A stretch of 64,000 nt of DNA from Natronorubrum bangense (GCF_004799645.1 NZ_CP031306.1:1-64000), one strand, 5' to 3'. Positions 45,931 through 54,992 are shown, counted from the stretch's first letter. Numbers and translations are program-made. The notes: generated from the sequence alone by a model not told the origin.

Positions 45931-46857
45931 ATGTCTATTATCGAATACGCTGCCAACGGACTGGTGTACAGTAGCATCATCGTCCTCGGGAGCATCGGGC
46001 TATCGCTGATCTACAGCATCAACGGCTTCGCGAACTTCGCACACGGTGATACGATGACCGTCGGTGCATATACGACGCTCGTCAGTTTCGGCGTCGTCGG
46101 TGGCGTCGGGTTCAGCATCCTCGGGCTGCCGATGGGCTTTTTTGTTGCACTCCTGATCGGGCTCGCCGTCGCCGCTGTCGTTGCGATACTTACCGAAAAA
46201 ATCGTCTACGAACCGCTGGACATCGGCTCGATCGGCCTGCTCATCACATCGATCGGCGTCGCCTTCGTCTACCGTGCACTGATCCAGATGGGCTTTGGCT
46301 CGGACTCGATCCGATACGATGTCGGATTCGTCCAGCCGATCGAGACGCTGTTGCCCTACGGGATTCGGCTGACCCAACACGACGTCGCGATCGTCATTTC
46401 GGCGACCATACTCGTGACGGGACTTCACGTCCTCTTGCAACACACTGATCTCGGCCGAAAGATGCGAGCGATGGCCGACAATCCGGATCTTGCGCGCGCA
46501 AGCGGCATTCGAACGTATCGCATCAAGCTCATGTCATGGATCATTGGTGCGGGGCTGGCGGGTGCCGGTGGCGCCTTCCTCGGACTGTTCAACCAGCTCC
46601 AGCCACGGATGGGATTTAACGTCCTGCTGGTTATCTTCGCCGCAGTGATCCTCGGCGGGATCGGCTCCATCTACGGCGCGATGCTCGGTGGGTTCCTCAT
46701 CGGGATGGTCGTCGAGATGATGCCGCTGCTGTCTGACGTGGGTATCCCGATCGGTATCGAGTACGCAAACGCCGTCGCGTTCCTCATCATGGTTGCCGTC
46801 TTGCTCGTCCGACCGACTGGGATCGCCGGCGACGGTATCAGCGGGGAGGGGGTCTGA
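45931..46857 (+). CDS. Liv-type ABC permease, LivH-like
   Basis: A 308-residue permease with about eight hydrophobic helices. The N-terminal GLSLIYSINGFANFAHGDTM and the cytoplasmic EAA-like loop (MADNPDLARASGIRTYRIKL) are typical of LivH. It pairs with the permease at 46859-48040 to form the membrane channel of the importer. It begins 15 bases after the binding protein gene and ends one base before its partner. Confidence 0.95.
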   Translation: MSIIEYAANGLVYSSIIVLGSIGLSLIYSINGFANFAHGDTMTVGAYTTLVSFGVVGGVGFSILGLPMGFFVALLIGLAVAAVVAILTEKIVYEPLDIGSIGLLITSIGVAFVYRALIQMGFGSDSIRYDVGFVQPIETLLPYGIRLTQHDVAIVISATILVTGLHVLLQHTDLGRKMRAMADNPDLARASGIRTYRIKLMSWIIGAGLAGAGGAFLGLFNQLQPRMGFNVLLVIFAAVILGGIGSIYGAMLGGFLIGMVVEMMPLLSDVGIPIGIEYANAVAFLIMVAVLLVRPTGIAGDGISGEGV

Positions 46858-46858
46858 A

Positions 46859-48040
46859 ATGAGGGTTCTCACCGACCCCCGCGGCTACTGGGACGATCTG
46901 ACGACCACGGAGCAAGGCGTCACGGTAGCGATCGGGCTGATCGTGTTTGGCCTCGTCATAGCCTTGCTCACCGGCGCGCTCGGCGCATCCTACTTCCTCT
47001 TCCTGTTCGGTCTGGCAGGGATGTACGCGCTCCTCTCGTTCGGACTGAACTCCCAGTGGGGGTTTACTGGGCTGATCAACTTCAGCGTCGCCGCCTTCTT
47101 CGGGCTCGGTGCCTACGGCGCGGCCCTGATGACAGCCAGCAACTCTCCGATCGGCGGCGGCTACAACCCCGTGTTCGGTCTGATCGTCGGGCTTGCCCTG
47201 GCTGCGGTGGTTGCAGTGGCGATCGGCATTCCGACGCTGCGACTGCGTGCAGACTACCTCGCGATCGCGACGCTCGGACTGGCGGAGGTCATCCGTCTGT
47301 TCATGCTCAACGAGCGCCAGTGGACCAACGGCAGCGCCGGCCTCCGGGGCATCCCGACCTTCTTCGAGGAGTGGCCCGTTCTGGGGACGTTCACCGAAGT
47401 GATGCCGGCGATCGAGATCGAACTCGTCCCCGGATCACCGGTCATTCTGGGGCTGACGTTCTGGCAGCAACTGCTCAACGTCGTGCTGTTGCTCGTCTTC
47501 CTCGGCGGGACGTTCGCCGTCCTCCGGCGTGCACAGCGATCGCCGTGGGGGCGGCTGCTCCGGACGATCCGTTCCGACGAGGACTTAGCGAAGGCGCTGG
47601 GAAAGAACACCTACTCCTACAAGATGCAGTCGTTCGTCCTCGGGAGCCTCATCATGGCACTTGCGGGCGTCTTCTATGCGCATCTAAATCTCTTCGTCAG
47701 CCCGGGTGACCTCGACCCGATCACGACATTTTATGTCTGGGTCGCCGTGATCCTCGGCGGCAGCGGCTCGAACCGCGGGGCACTGCTCGGTGGGTTCGTC
47801 GTCGTGGCCATCCGGGAAGGCTCTCGGTTCGTCAACGATATCGGCTGGATTCCCCTCGGTGGGGCACCGTTCAGGCTGCTCGCGATTGGCCTGTTGATCA
47901 TCCTCGTCATGCGGTTCCGACCGCAGGGAATCCTTCCGCCACAGCGGGAACTGATCTGGCCGAGTGCGGTCGACAGCAGCGCACCGTCACAGCCCGATCG
48001 AGGTGTGCGTGACGTGAAAGCAGGTGAGAAAAATGAGTGA
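46859..48040 (+). CDS. Liv-type ABC permease, LivM-like
   Basis: A 393-residue permease, LivM-like, with about nine to ten hydrophobic helices. It has LLSFGLNSQWGFTGLINFSV near the N terminus and the EAA-like loop SDEDLAKALGKNTYSYKMQS, then LIMALAGVFYAHLNLF. I start at 46859 (MRVLTDPRGYW), one base after livH; the ORF extends 22 codons further upstream but lacks support there. The end overlaps the ATPase gene by eight bases. Confidence 0.93.
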   Translation: MRVLTDPRGYWDDLTTTEQGVTVAIGLIVFGLVIALLTGALGASYFLFLFGLAGMYALLSFGLNSQWGFTGLINFSVAAFFGLGAYGAALMTASNSPIGGGYNPVFGLIVGLALAAVVAVAIGIPTLRLRADYLAIATLGLAEVIRLFMLNERQWTNGSAGLRGIPTFFEEWPVLGTFTEVMPAIEIELVPGSPVILGLTFWQQLLNVVLLLVFLGGTFAVLRRAQRSPWGRLLRTIRSDEDLAKALGKNTYSYKMQSFVLGSLIMALAGVFYAHLNLFVSPGDLDPITTFYVWVAVILGGSGSNRGALLGGFVVVAIREGSRFVNDIGWIPLGGAPFRLLAIGLLIILVMRFRPQGILPPQRELIWPSAVDSSAPSQPDRGVRDVKAGEKNE

Positions 48041-48881
48041 CGCGATCGAAGAACCAGGAACGACCAGCGAGATGGACGTGAGCACAGTCCAGACGAACGC
48101 CAACATGGCGAAAGACGACGTCGTGCTCCGAGTCGAGAATTTACAGAAGTCCTTCGGCGCACTCGTCGCCACCGATCACGCGACCTTCGAGGTCGAACGG
48201 GGGACGATCACCGGCCTCATCGGCCCCAACGGGGCCGGGAAGTCGACGATCTTCAACCTCATTTCGGGCTTCTACGAGCCTGACGGCGGCACTGTCACGG
48301 TCAACGGAACCGACGTCACCGGCACCGAGCCCTACGAGGTGGCTGAACACGGCCTCATCCGAACGTTCCAGACGCCCCGCAAACTCGAGGGAATGACCGT
48401 CCGCGAGGCGATGCTCGTCGGCCCGCGACACCAGCCCGGCGAGTCGTTCGTGAAACTGTTCACCGACCCCAAGACCGTCGGCGAGCACGAACAACAGAAT
48501 CTCGCAGACGTCGAACGGATCCTCGAGGAGTTCGAGATCGACCATCTCGCGACCCAACCCGCAACGGACATCTCCGGCGGCCAGATGAAACTGGTCGAGT
48601 TGGCCCGTGCAATGCTCGCGGAACCGGAGGTCCTATTACTCGACGAACCGGTCGCCGGCGTCAACCCGACGCTCCGGAACAAACTCGCCGAGCAGATCCA
48701 GCGGCTCAACGAGCAGGGAACGACCTTCCTGCTTATCGAACACGACATGGAGTTCGTCATGAACCTCGCCGATCCGATCGTCGTCCTCGACCGCGGGAGC
48801 GTGCTCACCGAAGGGCCACCCCACGCGATCCAGTCGGATACCAAGGTTATCGACGCCTACCTTGGGGGTGGTGGCGTATGA
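48033..48881 (+). CDS. Liv-type ABC ATPase, LivG-like
   Basis: A 282-residue ATPase subunit: Walker A GPNGAGKST, Q-loop region, ABC signature DISGGQMKLVELARAML, Walker B VLLLDEPVAGVNP and the His switch LIEHDM. About 30 residues of acidic N-terminal extension precede the conserved part. ATG 48033 is preferred to a GTG three codons upstream. Overlaps both livM-like and livF-like genes. Confidence 0.96.
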   Translation: MSDAIEEPGTTSEMDVSTVQTNANMAKDDVVLRVENLQKSFGALVATDHATFEVERGTITGLIGPNGAGKSTIFNLISGFYEPDGGTVTVNGTDVTGTEPYEVAEHGLIRTFQTPRKLEGMTVREAMLVGPRHQPGESFVKLFTDPKTVGEHEQQNLADVERILEEFEIDHLATQPATDISGGQMKLVELARAMLAEPEVLLLDEPVAGVNPTLRNKLAEQIQRLNEQGTTFLLIEHDMEFVMNLADPIVVLDRGSVLTEGPPHAIQSDTKVIDAYLGGGGV

Positions 48882-49591
48882 GCGCCGACCACGTCCTTGC
48901 ACTCGACGGCGTCGACAGCGGCTACGGCGAGGTGCAAGTGCTCGATGACTGTACACTCCACCTCGATACGGACGAAATCGTCTGTCTGATCGGGCCGAAC
49001 GGGGCCGGGAAGTCGACCGTTCTCAAAACCGCCTTTGGCATGCTGACGCCATGGGAGGGTGCCGTCACCTACCATGATCGAGATATCGGCGGGATGGCAC
49101 CCGAGGATATCGTTCGCGAGGGGATCGGCTTCGTTCCCCAGACCCAGAACGTGTTCGGCTCGCTCACCATCGAGGAGAACCTTCGGATGGGCGGCGTCGC
49201 CCGTAACGACGATCTCGGGCCGGTCCTCGAGACGCTGTACGATCGGTTTCCCCTGTTGGACGAAAAGCGGACAGCGAAGGCTCGGAACCTCTCCGGCGGC
49301 CAGCGGCAGGTGCTTGCGCTTGCCCGCGCGCTCGTAATGGAACCCGACGTGCTCCTGATCGACGAACCATCTGCCGGCCTCGCGCCGAACACCGCCGACG
49401 ATGTCTTCGCAGACGTCCAGGAGGTCAACGCGATGGACACGGCGATCTTGATGGTCGAACAGAACGCTACGAAGGGGCTGGGCATCTCCGATCGCGGCTA
49501 CGTCCTCGATCAGGGGACCGTCCGATTCGAGGACCAGGCCGACGCGTTGCTGGACAACGAAGAAGTGTCGCAGCTATATCTCGGCGGCTGA
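48878..49591 (+). CDS. Liv-type ABC ATPase, LivF-like
   Basis: A 237-residue ATPase subunit: Walker A GPNGAGKSTVLKTAFG, signature NLSGGQRQVLALARAL, Walker B VLLIDEPSAGLAPN and the MVEQNATKGL switch. It forms the ATPase heterodimer with LivG. The start overlaps the LivG stop by four bases (ATGA). A T-run terminator follows the stop, which closes the operon. Confidence 0.96.
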   Translation: MSADHVLALDGVDSGYGEVQVLDDCTLHLDTDEIVCLIGPNGAGKSTVLKTAFGMLTPWEGAVTYHDRDIGGMAPEDIVREGIGFVPQTQNVFGSLTIEENLRMGGVARNDDLGPVLETLYDRFPLLDEKRTAKARNLSGGQRQVLALARALVMEPDVLLIDEPSAGLAPNTADDVFADVQEVNAMDTAILMVEQNATKGLGISDRGYVLDQGTVRFEDQADALLDNEEVSQLYLGG

Positions 49592-49608
49592 CGGCTGCGT
49601 CGAACCGC

Positions 49609-49613
49609 TTTTT
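49609..49613 (+). terminator. T-run terminator of the Liv operon
   Basis: Five Ts after GAACCGC, 18 bases past the livF-like stop codon. Confidence 0.4.
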
Positions 49614-49636
49614 GATCTCGTTCTAAGTGTACAGTA

Positions 49637-49708
49637 CAACTGAACCGATGTCCACACGCATCTCACAGCCGTCGTGCGATACGGTGTGCATCGCGATGGT
49701 TCAGTGCA
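49637..49708. repeat. Palindromic miniature repeat, second copy
   Basis: Arms AACTGAACC (49639-49647) and GGTTCAGT (49698-49705) flank a core that contains GTGCGATACGGTGTGCAT, close to GTGCGATCGGTGTGCAA of the copy at 4592-4677. It lies exactly where the protein similarity of the adjacent truncated gene stops, which suggests insertion or rearrangement there. Confidence 0.6.
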
Positions 49709-50092
49709 AAGGGGGACGAACGTGTCGGTGGCGATCGACCCACCGGAGAAGACGTTCGCGACGAGCGTGTTCAGTGCGAGAAACGGCTGGTCTTGCATGG
49801 TCGCATCCAGCCAGCCGTAGTCGCGAGCGACCTCGATCCCGCGGGCGGCATCCGGCTTCCTGTCGTCGATCCACCCACGAACACGCCCACGTGGTAACTC
49901 CAGCGCGTTCGAGATCGCGTAGGGGCCTTTGTCCGGATGCTGACTCGCATAGCGACGCACAGCCTGGTAGTCGAGGGCGGCCGCCCACGGATCACTGTCT
50001 GTCCCGCCGTCGTCGGTGCGCGCGAGGTCGCGCTCGTCGACTGCGAGGGTGTCCCAGTCCATGCTGGGTTTCAGATGTGAGGCTTCAAACAT
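49707..50092 (-). pseudogene. Truncated HTH-domain gene, cut at a palindromic repeat
   Basis: The first 128 residues (MFEASHLKPSMDWDTLAVDE to FSGGSIATDTFVPL) read as a normal acidic haloarchaeal protein with an HTH-like part (VRRYASQHPDKGPYAISNAL, ELPRGRVRGWIDD). This resembles the N-terminal region of larger haloarchaeal proteins that continue after the SGGSI motif, possibly LAGLIDADG-like. Past FVPL the frame enters the palindromic repeat, and the composition turns Arg/Cys/Ser-rich. I consider the gene truncated and non-functional; the original function is not certain. Confidence 0.55.
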
Positions 50093-50389
50093 GTATTGTA
50101 TCGTTGAATAATCGGGAAATCGCAAGACTGCGTGGCTTCAAGGGGGTGCTGTAGGGTCTCTAACCCCGCCTAATTATCAGTTCTAAAAGTGTCTCAAAAC
50201 GTTCTTTTCACTAATACACTGTACTTTGGGACAATTATATATATGCAGTCTCCGCTGACTGCAAGTAGCACCGCAACGACGAGACGGCACCGCTGAGGGG
50301 CGATTTGTAGCTCCCTCGAGCGCCGTCGGGTGCCACTGTGGCACTCGAGAGTCTTACCGTTGTGGGTGCGTGAAAACGCAAATCCAACT
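50093..50389. other. AT-rich intergenic region before pilin genes
   Basis: It contains an AT-rich tract (ATTATATATATGC near 50236-50248) and a 15-base palindrome GTGCCAC-T-GTGGCAC (50330-50344) flanked by CTCGAG, about 46 bases before the first pilin ATG. No gene is seen. The palindrome could be an operator for the pilin genes. Confidence 0.4.
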
Positions 50390-50803
50390 ATGGATCTCAC
50401 GAAATATCGAAGCAAGCTGATCGGAAGCGAAGACGAGCGAGCTGTATCGCCAGTTATTGGAGTTATTCTGATGGTGGCCATCACTGTCATTCTCGCAGCT
50501 GTGATCGCAGCGTTCGTGCTAGACATTGGTGATCTTGATGGCAATGCGCCGAACGCGCAGTTCGACTGGGAGGTTGATAGTGATGAAGACGAGATGTCGA
50601 TAACTCATACAAGCGGTGATGATATCGAACTATCGAACGTCGAATTTGATCCAAGCGTGAATGACAATGGCGATATTGATGGCAACGCAGATATCACATG
50701 GTCTGCTGGCGAAACAATAAATTTCGATAGTGAGACTGGTAATTTCCAAGTTGTCTGGGAAGCGGACGGTTCCTCAACAATTCTCGCTGAACACGAGAAC
50801 TAG
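50390..50803 (+). CDS. Type IV pilin, copy 1
   Basis: A 137-residue haloarchaeal pilin. The short charged leader ([17 protein letters not shown]) is followed by the class III signal: cleavage by the prepilin peptidase would fall before [20 protein letters not shown], which forms the coiled hydrophobic core of the pilus. The C-terminal beta domain is Asp/Asn/Ser-rich and ends [17 protein letters not shown]. Codon use is AT-richer than the surroundings. ATG 50390 is preferred over an upstream frame at 50330. The second pilin gene begins after three bases. Confidence 0.9.
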   Translation: MDLTKYRSKLIGSEDERAVSPVIGVILMVAITVILAAVIAAFVLDIGDLDGNAPNAQFDWEVDSDEDEMSITHTSGDDIELSNVEFDPSVNDNGDIDGNADITWSAGETINFDSETGNFQVVWEADGSSTILAEHEN

Positions 50804-50806
50804 ACA

Positions 50807-51316
50807 ATGAATTTTGATCTTAGTCAATACACGACAAAACTTGTTGGAGGTGACCAAGAGCGTGCTGTTTCGCCGGTTATCGGCGTGATCCTGATGGTAG
50901 CAATCACTGTCATTCTGGCTGCTGTGATCGCAGCATTTGTACTGGATATTGGTGACTTCAATGATAGCGCACCACAAGCTCAGTATGACTGGGAAAGCAA
51001 TGATAACAATACGGTAGTTGACATCTCTCACACGAGTGGCGATGATATCGATCCAGACACCTTGTCAGTAAGTGTAACTGTCGATGGCGACTCTGAAAGT
51101 GCTGACTTAGAAAGAGACGGTTCCGATATTACAGCAGGAGAGGGGATTACGTTCGCCATTGATGAGTCCAACGACAATGTTGATGTTAGTGGCGATGCGG
51201 TTGATGGTCAAAGTATAGACTTCGGGACTATTGATCCTGCTAATGAAATCGAAGAGATAGTCGTTACGTGGGAAGCGGATGGTTCCTCAACGATTATCAC
51301 CGATCACGAGCCTTAG
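50807..51316 (+). CDS. Type IV pilin, copy 2
   Basis: A 169-residue paralogue of the preceding pilin. The leader ([19 protein letters not shown]) and hydrophobic helix ([20 protein letters not shown]) are nearly the same. The outer domain differs in length and sequence, but both end with [11 protein letters not shown] or [11 protein letters not shown]. Codons such as GAT, AAT and AGT are far more common than in neighbouring genes. The two genes are three bases apart and must be one transcript. Confidence 0.9.
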   Translation: MNFDLSQYTTKLVGGDQERAVSPVIGVILMVAITVILAAVIAAFVLDIGDFNDSAPQAQYDWESNDNNTVVDISHTSGDDIDPDTLSVSVTVDGDSESADLERDGSDITAGEGITFAIDESNDNVDVSGDAVDGQSIDFGTIDPANEIEEIVVTWEADGSSTIITDHEP

Positions 51317-51651
51317 TGAATCAATAACTACCACATGATTATTTAATTTGTATATCACGTTTATCTACAAGTTTGAGCGACCACTGTCCTTCGTCGATGT
51401 GTCGGATATGCACGTAACAGTCCTCCTTGAGCGGCACCGCGCTTGCCGAGGATGAAGACGATGACGACGAACTGAGTACCGGCGAGTCTGCCGCGCTCGG
51501 GTTGGCGTTTGCCATGTCGCCCCAGACTGTCCTGCTCGTTGGCAGCTACTCGTTGCTGCGAACGTCGTTATCTGTCGCTTGATGGGCCGGATGGGCTATG
51601 GGCGTTTGACTCCCAACGTCGTACAGCTGACTCGCGGGAACGAACGAGTCC
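51317..51651. other. Degenerate intergenic region
   Basis: Two stretches look like protein remnants. On the minus strand 51339-51426 reads EDCYVHIRHIDEGQWSLKLV then DKRDIQIK and a stop. On the plus strand about 51436-51582 reads ALAEDEDDDDELSTGESAAL followed by a hydrophobic end and a stop. Neither has a start or a full domain. I take them as decayed gene ends; no complete gene is visible. Confidence 0.35.
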
Positions 51652-51891
51652 TCACGCATCGGCCTCACCTCCGTGACGTCCGGATGACGTTTCTGGATCT
51701 GGAATCCCGACGTCCACGCCAGCAGCCGAGCCGCGGCTCAGTCGCGCGTAGGTATCGCACTCAGAACAGCGGTGGGCGCGATCGTCATCGTCGCCGAACA
51801 CGCGGCTGAATCGGTCGGAAACATGAGCGCCACAGTGACGGCAACTCGAGTTAGCGGTCGACGACTGGAGCGAGAACGTCACGCCGACCAC
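51652..51891 (-). CDS. Small CxxC zinc-finger-like protein
   Basis: A 79-residue protein with two Cys pairs, CRHCGAHVSDRFSRVFGDDD and RCSECDTYARLSRG, which would bind one zinc ion. This pattern is common among tiny haloarchaeal proteins of unknown function. The C-terminal 25 residues are flexible. The exact start is uncertain, as the conserved part begins only at residue 17. Confidence 0.7.
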   Translation of the reverse strand: MVGVTFSLQSSTANSSCRHCGAHVSDRFSRVFGDDDDRAHRCSECDTYARLSRGSAAGVDVGIPDPETSSGRHGGEADA

Positions 51892-52056
51892 CCCGAGTTT
51901 GTGACGAGAATCGCATGACCTGACGGGGACGCAACCCGTTGCCCGTTGGGATCAGATTCCACCCCCGTCTGTGAAACGGACGAAAGTGGCGAAAAGACGG
52001 ACAGCGAACGCTCTACGGGGAAAGTAGTATTAGTCGAGAATCGAGGCGTTTGTGAG

Positions 52057-52131
52057 TGGGCGCTGCAGGATTTGAACCCACGACAGCTTGGTCCGAAGCC
52101 AAGTACTCTGTCCAGACTGAGCTAAGCGCCC
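52057..52131 (-). tRNA. tRNA-Arg (anticodon UCG)
   Basis: On the minus strand the acceptor stem GGGCGCT pairs with AGCGCCC. The D arm (AGCTCAGTCTGGACAGAGT), the anticodon arm CTTGG-CTTCGGA-CCAAG with anticodon TCG after T33, and a T arm with GGTTCAAATCC are all present. It decodes CGA. CCA is not encoded; the discriminator base is A. The gene spans 75 nt including the discriminator. Confidence 0.96.
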
Positions 52132-52300
52132 TTACCACCTATTTTCCGGCGGTCCCGTATAAGTCACTCGATTCGGGACGGTTTCGACATCGACCAGCAC
52201 ACCACACTCTCCTCGAGCGCTCGAGACAGCATTCTACTTCTCAATCGGTGAAAATTACCACACGGGGTATTTACGCTGTGTGGGCAACAGTCAGCTGTCA

Positions 52301-52486
52301 ATGACGGTGAACGAGGCCCCGATCCCAGACGACGGTTGGTCTGCAGATGCACCGCTCGAGTTGCTCACTGATGACGAGAACGAGGTCTGGACTGCCGTTC
52401 CCGCCGATGCGACTGGCGACGAACGGGTCTGTAAGTGGCTCTCAGTCGACGCCGAGACGCTGTGTGATCTCGAGGAGTGGCGGTAG
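52301..52486 (+). CDS. Small conserved haloarchaeal protein
   Basis: A 61-residue acidic protein ending in a pattern seen repeatedly in haloarchaea (VPADATGDERVCKWLSVDAE, then TLCDLEEWR). The first part (PDDGWSADAPLELLTDDENE) is variable. No motif for a function is known to me. ATG 52301 is preferred to the in-frame ATG at 52280; a GTATTTAC element lies about 30 bases upstream. Confidence 0.75.
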   Translation: MTVNEAPIPDDGWSADAPLELLTDDENEVWTAVPADATGDERVCKWLSVDAETLCDLEEWR

Positions 52487-52598
52487 GCTCGCCGGCATCA
52501 CACTGTTTTACCCCGCGCGTGCAATCGAATTGAGTGACAGCGACGACCGCTGAGAGCGGATCGTACCGTTTAACCAGTCCGACTGAGCAGTTTCGTCC

Positions 52599-53453
52599 AT
52601 GACAGCGGGTGAGACGATTCGTGGGCTGCTCGAGTTGACGCGGCCGATAAACGTGGTTGCAGCGAGCGTGTTGACGTTTATCGGCGCGTTCGTCGCCGGT
52701 GGTGTCGCCGCCGAGCCACTGTCGGTGACAGCGGCGATCGCGGCAACGGGGTTTGCAGTTGGGGCCGGAAACGCGATCAACGACTACTTCGATCGGGAAA
52801 TCGACCGAATCAACCAACCAGGGAGAGCGATCCCTCGGGGAGCCGTGAGCCCACGGGGTGCGCTCGGTTTTAGCCTCGTCCTGTTCGGTGGCGCTGTCGG
52901 GCTCGCGATCACGCTGCCGGCGGCTGCGATCGCCATCGCAACGATCAATCTGCTTGCGCTGGTCGCGTACACCGAGTTCTTCAAAGGACTGCCCGGGCTG
53001 GGGAACGCACTGGTCGCCTACCTCGTCGGAAGCACGTTTCTCTTCGGCGCGGCGGCGGTGGGCAACATGGGCCCTGCCGTGGTGTTGTTCGTCCTCTCGG
53101 CGATTGCGACACTGACTCGAGAGATTATCAAGGACGTCGAGGACATCGCTGGCGACCGCGAGGAGGGGTTGAACACGCTTCCCATCGCAATCGGCGAACG
53201 GCGTGCGCTCCAGATCGCGACCGGCTTGCTCATCGTGGCTGTGATCGCGAGCCCGATTCCGTATCTCCTCGAGTATTTCGGAATTATGTACCTGCTGGTG
53301 GTGGTGCCGGCGGACGCGGTGATGCTCTATGCGGCCGTCGAGAGTTTCGACGATCCGACGGCTGGACAGTCACACCTCAAGTACGGGATGTTCCTCGCTG
53401 CACTGGCGTTTATTGTTGGGCGGGCAGCGGTGACGATCCCAACGGGAGGGTGA
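52599..53453 (+). CDS. Geranylgeranylglycerol-phosphate geranylgeranyltransferase
   Basis: A 284-residue UbiA-family membrane prenyltransferase (about nine helices) that adds the second C20 chain to geranylgeranylglyceryl phosphate to form the archaeol core. The first Asp-rich motif is NAINDYFDREIDRIN near residue 60, followed by GRAIPRGAVSP; the second is IIKDVEDIAGDREEGLNTLP near 180. These and the total length match archaeal DGGGP synthases. It is a single-gene unit with a TATA-like TTTAACC upstream. Confidence 0.93.
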   Translation: MTAGETIRGLLELTRPINVVAASVLTFIGAFVAGGVAAEPLSVTAAIAATGFAVGAGNAINDYFDREIDRINQPGRAIPRGAVSPRGALGFSLVLFGGAVGLAITLPAAAIAIATINLLALVAYTEFFKGLPGLGNALVAYLVGSTFLFGAAAVGNMGPAVVLFVLSAIATLTREIIKDVEDIAGDREEGLNTLPIAIGERRALQIATGLLIVAVIASPIPYLLEYFGIMYLLVVVPADAVMLYAAVESFDDPTAGQSHLKYGMFLAALAFIVGRAAVTIPTGG

Positions 53454-53630
53454 ACTGACTCGAGAGCAGTTTCGAACCTGGATGCCCTCGATATCGGAAA
53501 GCAGTGTTGACAATAATCGTCCAATCAAAAGTAATATAAGCTAGATTCGGTATTTTCATATCACACACCGAAGTAGCCAGCGCACACAGTGATACACCAG
53601 TACGGCTGCGGATGGATGTGAGTATCTGGT

Positions 53631-54263
53631 ATGTATGACCTCGCAGACGTCCTACCGGACGCCGAAATCGAGCCCGGGACGAATCTACTCATCGCGGGTC
53701 CGCCGCTAACGGGGAAGCGACAGATCGCGTTCGATATCCTCGCAAGCGGTGCCGACCGCGGTGATGGGTCGATCATCGTGACGACCAAAGATAGTGCCGA
53801 TAAGGTTCTCAAGTCGTTTGCCGACTCGATTAGTCCAAGCACTGATCCAGATCTCGGCGTCGTCGACTGTGTTACTAAACAGCGCGGTATTGGATCCGTC
53901 GACGACGATCCGCGAGTCAAGTACGCCTCCTCACCGGTCGATATGACGGGAATCGGAATCAATCTCTCGGAGTTTTTACAGGACTTTTACGAGGAGCGTG
54001 GCGTGACCGAAAACCGCGTGTTGCTCTACTCCGTATCGACGCTGCTCATGTACTCGGATCTCCAGACCGTCTTTCGGTTTCTCCACGTTTTTACCGGCCG
54101 AATCCAGAGTGCAGACGCGATGGGTGTCTACGTCATCGACTCGACGTCTCACGATGCCCAGACGATGAACACGCTCAAACAGCTGTTCGACGCCTCTCTC
54201 GAACTCGAGAAAGCCGACGATGGCGACAAGCCACAGATTCGGACGGCTGGCCTGTCGACCTGA
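53631..54263 (+). CDS. RAD55/KaiC-like ATPase domain protein
   Basis: A 210-residue protein. The N-terminal GTNLLIAGPPLTGKRQIAFD holds a P-loop variant (GPPLTGKR with Arg instead of Ser/Thr), the later NRVLLYSVSTLLMYSDLQTV and ADAMGVYVIDSTSHDAQTMN resemble the KaiC/RAD55 core, but no acidic Walker B Asp-Glu pair is clear. Similar haloarchaeal proteins are linked to signal transduction. Catalysis is doubtful. It stands alone. Confidence 0.8.
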   Translation: MYDLADVLPDAEIEPGTNLLIAGPPLTGKRQIAFDILASGADRGDGSIIVTTKDSADKVLKSFADSISPSTDPDLGVVDCVTKQRGIGSVDDDPRVKYASSPVDMTGIGINLSEFLQDFYEERGVTENRVLLYSVSTLLMYSDLQTVFRFLHVFTGRIQSADAMGVYVIDSTSHDAQTMNTLKQLFDASLELEKADDGDKPQIRTAGLST

Positions 54264-54467
54264 CAGGCGTTTCGATGCCGACCATCGAGACGGCCAAGTC
54301 AGACATGACGCCGGTTCGTATCGCGTACCGATGATAACGGCTGTTCGTCGAGTTCACAGACACGACAGCGCGCCCACATCGTGGGTCCACCGTGTTTGGA
54401 GCCGGTTGCTGGCGGACCGAGGGGAGCGTATACTGGGTTACTGTCTGGGGAGATACGGCGGAGAACG

Positions 54468-54803
54468 CTACTTAGCCGGTGTGTCGCTCGCGTCGGCCTC
54501 CGTGATCGTGTCGGTTGACTCCGTCGCGTCGCTGTCGGTCTCATCGTCCTCGAGTTCGGCTTCGTCGATCGCTGCTTCCGCGAGGATTTCCTCACCGTCA
54601 AGCCCCTGTTCTGCAGCGATCGCAAGCAGGAGTGCTCGTTGTTCGGTGAGTTGATGATCGAGGCGCTTGACCGTCTCATGGGTGTCGTCCATCTCTTCTT
54701 CCAGTCCAATGATCCGTTGCTGGAGTTGCTGTACCTGCTTGTACATCGCTTCGGCACGGTCGGAAAGGCCCTGAATTTTCTTTGCAGTGCTGCCAAGTCC
54801 CAT
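54468..54803 (-). CDS. DUF5798-like coiled-coil protein
   Basis: A 111-residue protein, largely one coiled coil (KIQGLSDRAEAMYKQVQQLQ, QRIIGLEEEMDDTHETVKRL, DHQLTEQRALLLAIAAEQGL) with an acidic Thr/Asp tail. The layout is that of DUF5798, a haloarchaeal family of unknown function. An ATG at 54803 sits just after a short convergent gap; no partner gene is adjacent. Confidence 0.8.
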   Translation of the reverse strand: MGLGSTAKKIQGLSDRAEAMYKQVQQLQQRIIGLEEEMDDTHETVKRLDHQLTEQRALLLAIAAEQGLDGEEILAEAAIDEAELEDDETDSDATESTDTITEADASDTPAK

Positions 54804-54992
54804 ACATGAGTGATGTGTTGGCAGACTAATGGGCCTTTTCGTCCGTGGCTCGAGGAGACCACTCCCTGTCTCTCAGTTTGTGAACCGCTGTCCTGTTTCC
54901 GGTCAGAGACGGTGTTTACTACTACTATTGTACGTAATTCTGGTAACTCGGACCATCAAAGATTTATAGCGGCCAGTTGGACCGACTAACAG

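Noticed and set aside
52057..52131. tRNA-Arg as an integration site with an att repeat
   Set aside because: I looked for a second copy of the tRNA 3' end nearby and found none, and there is no integrase gene.
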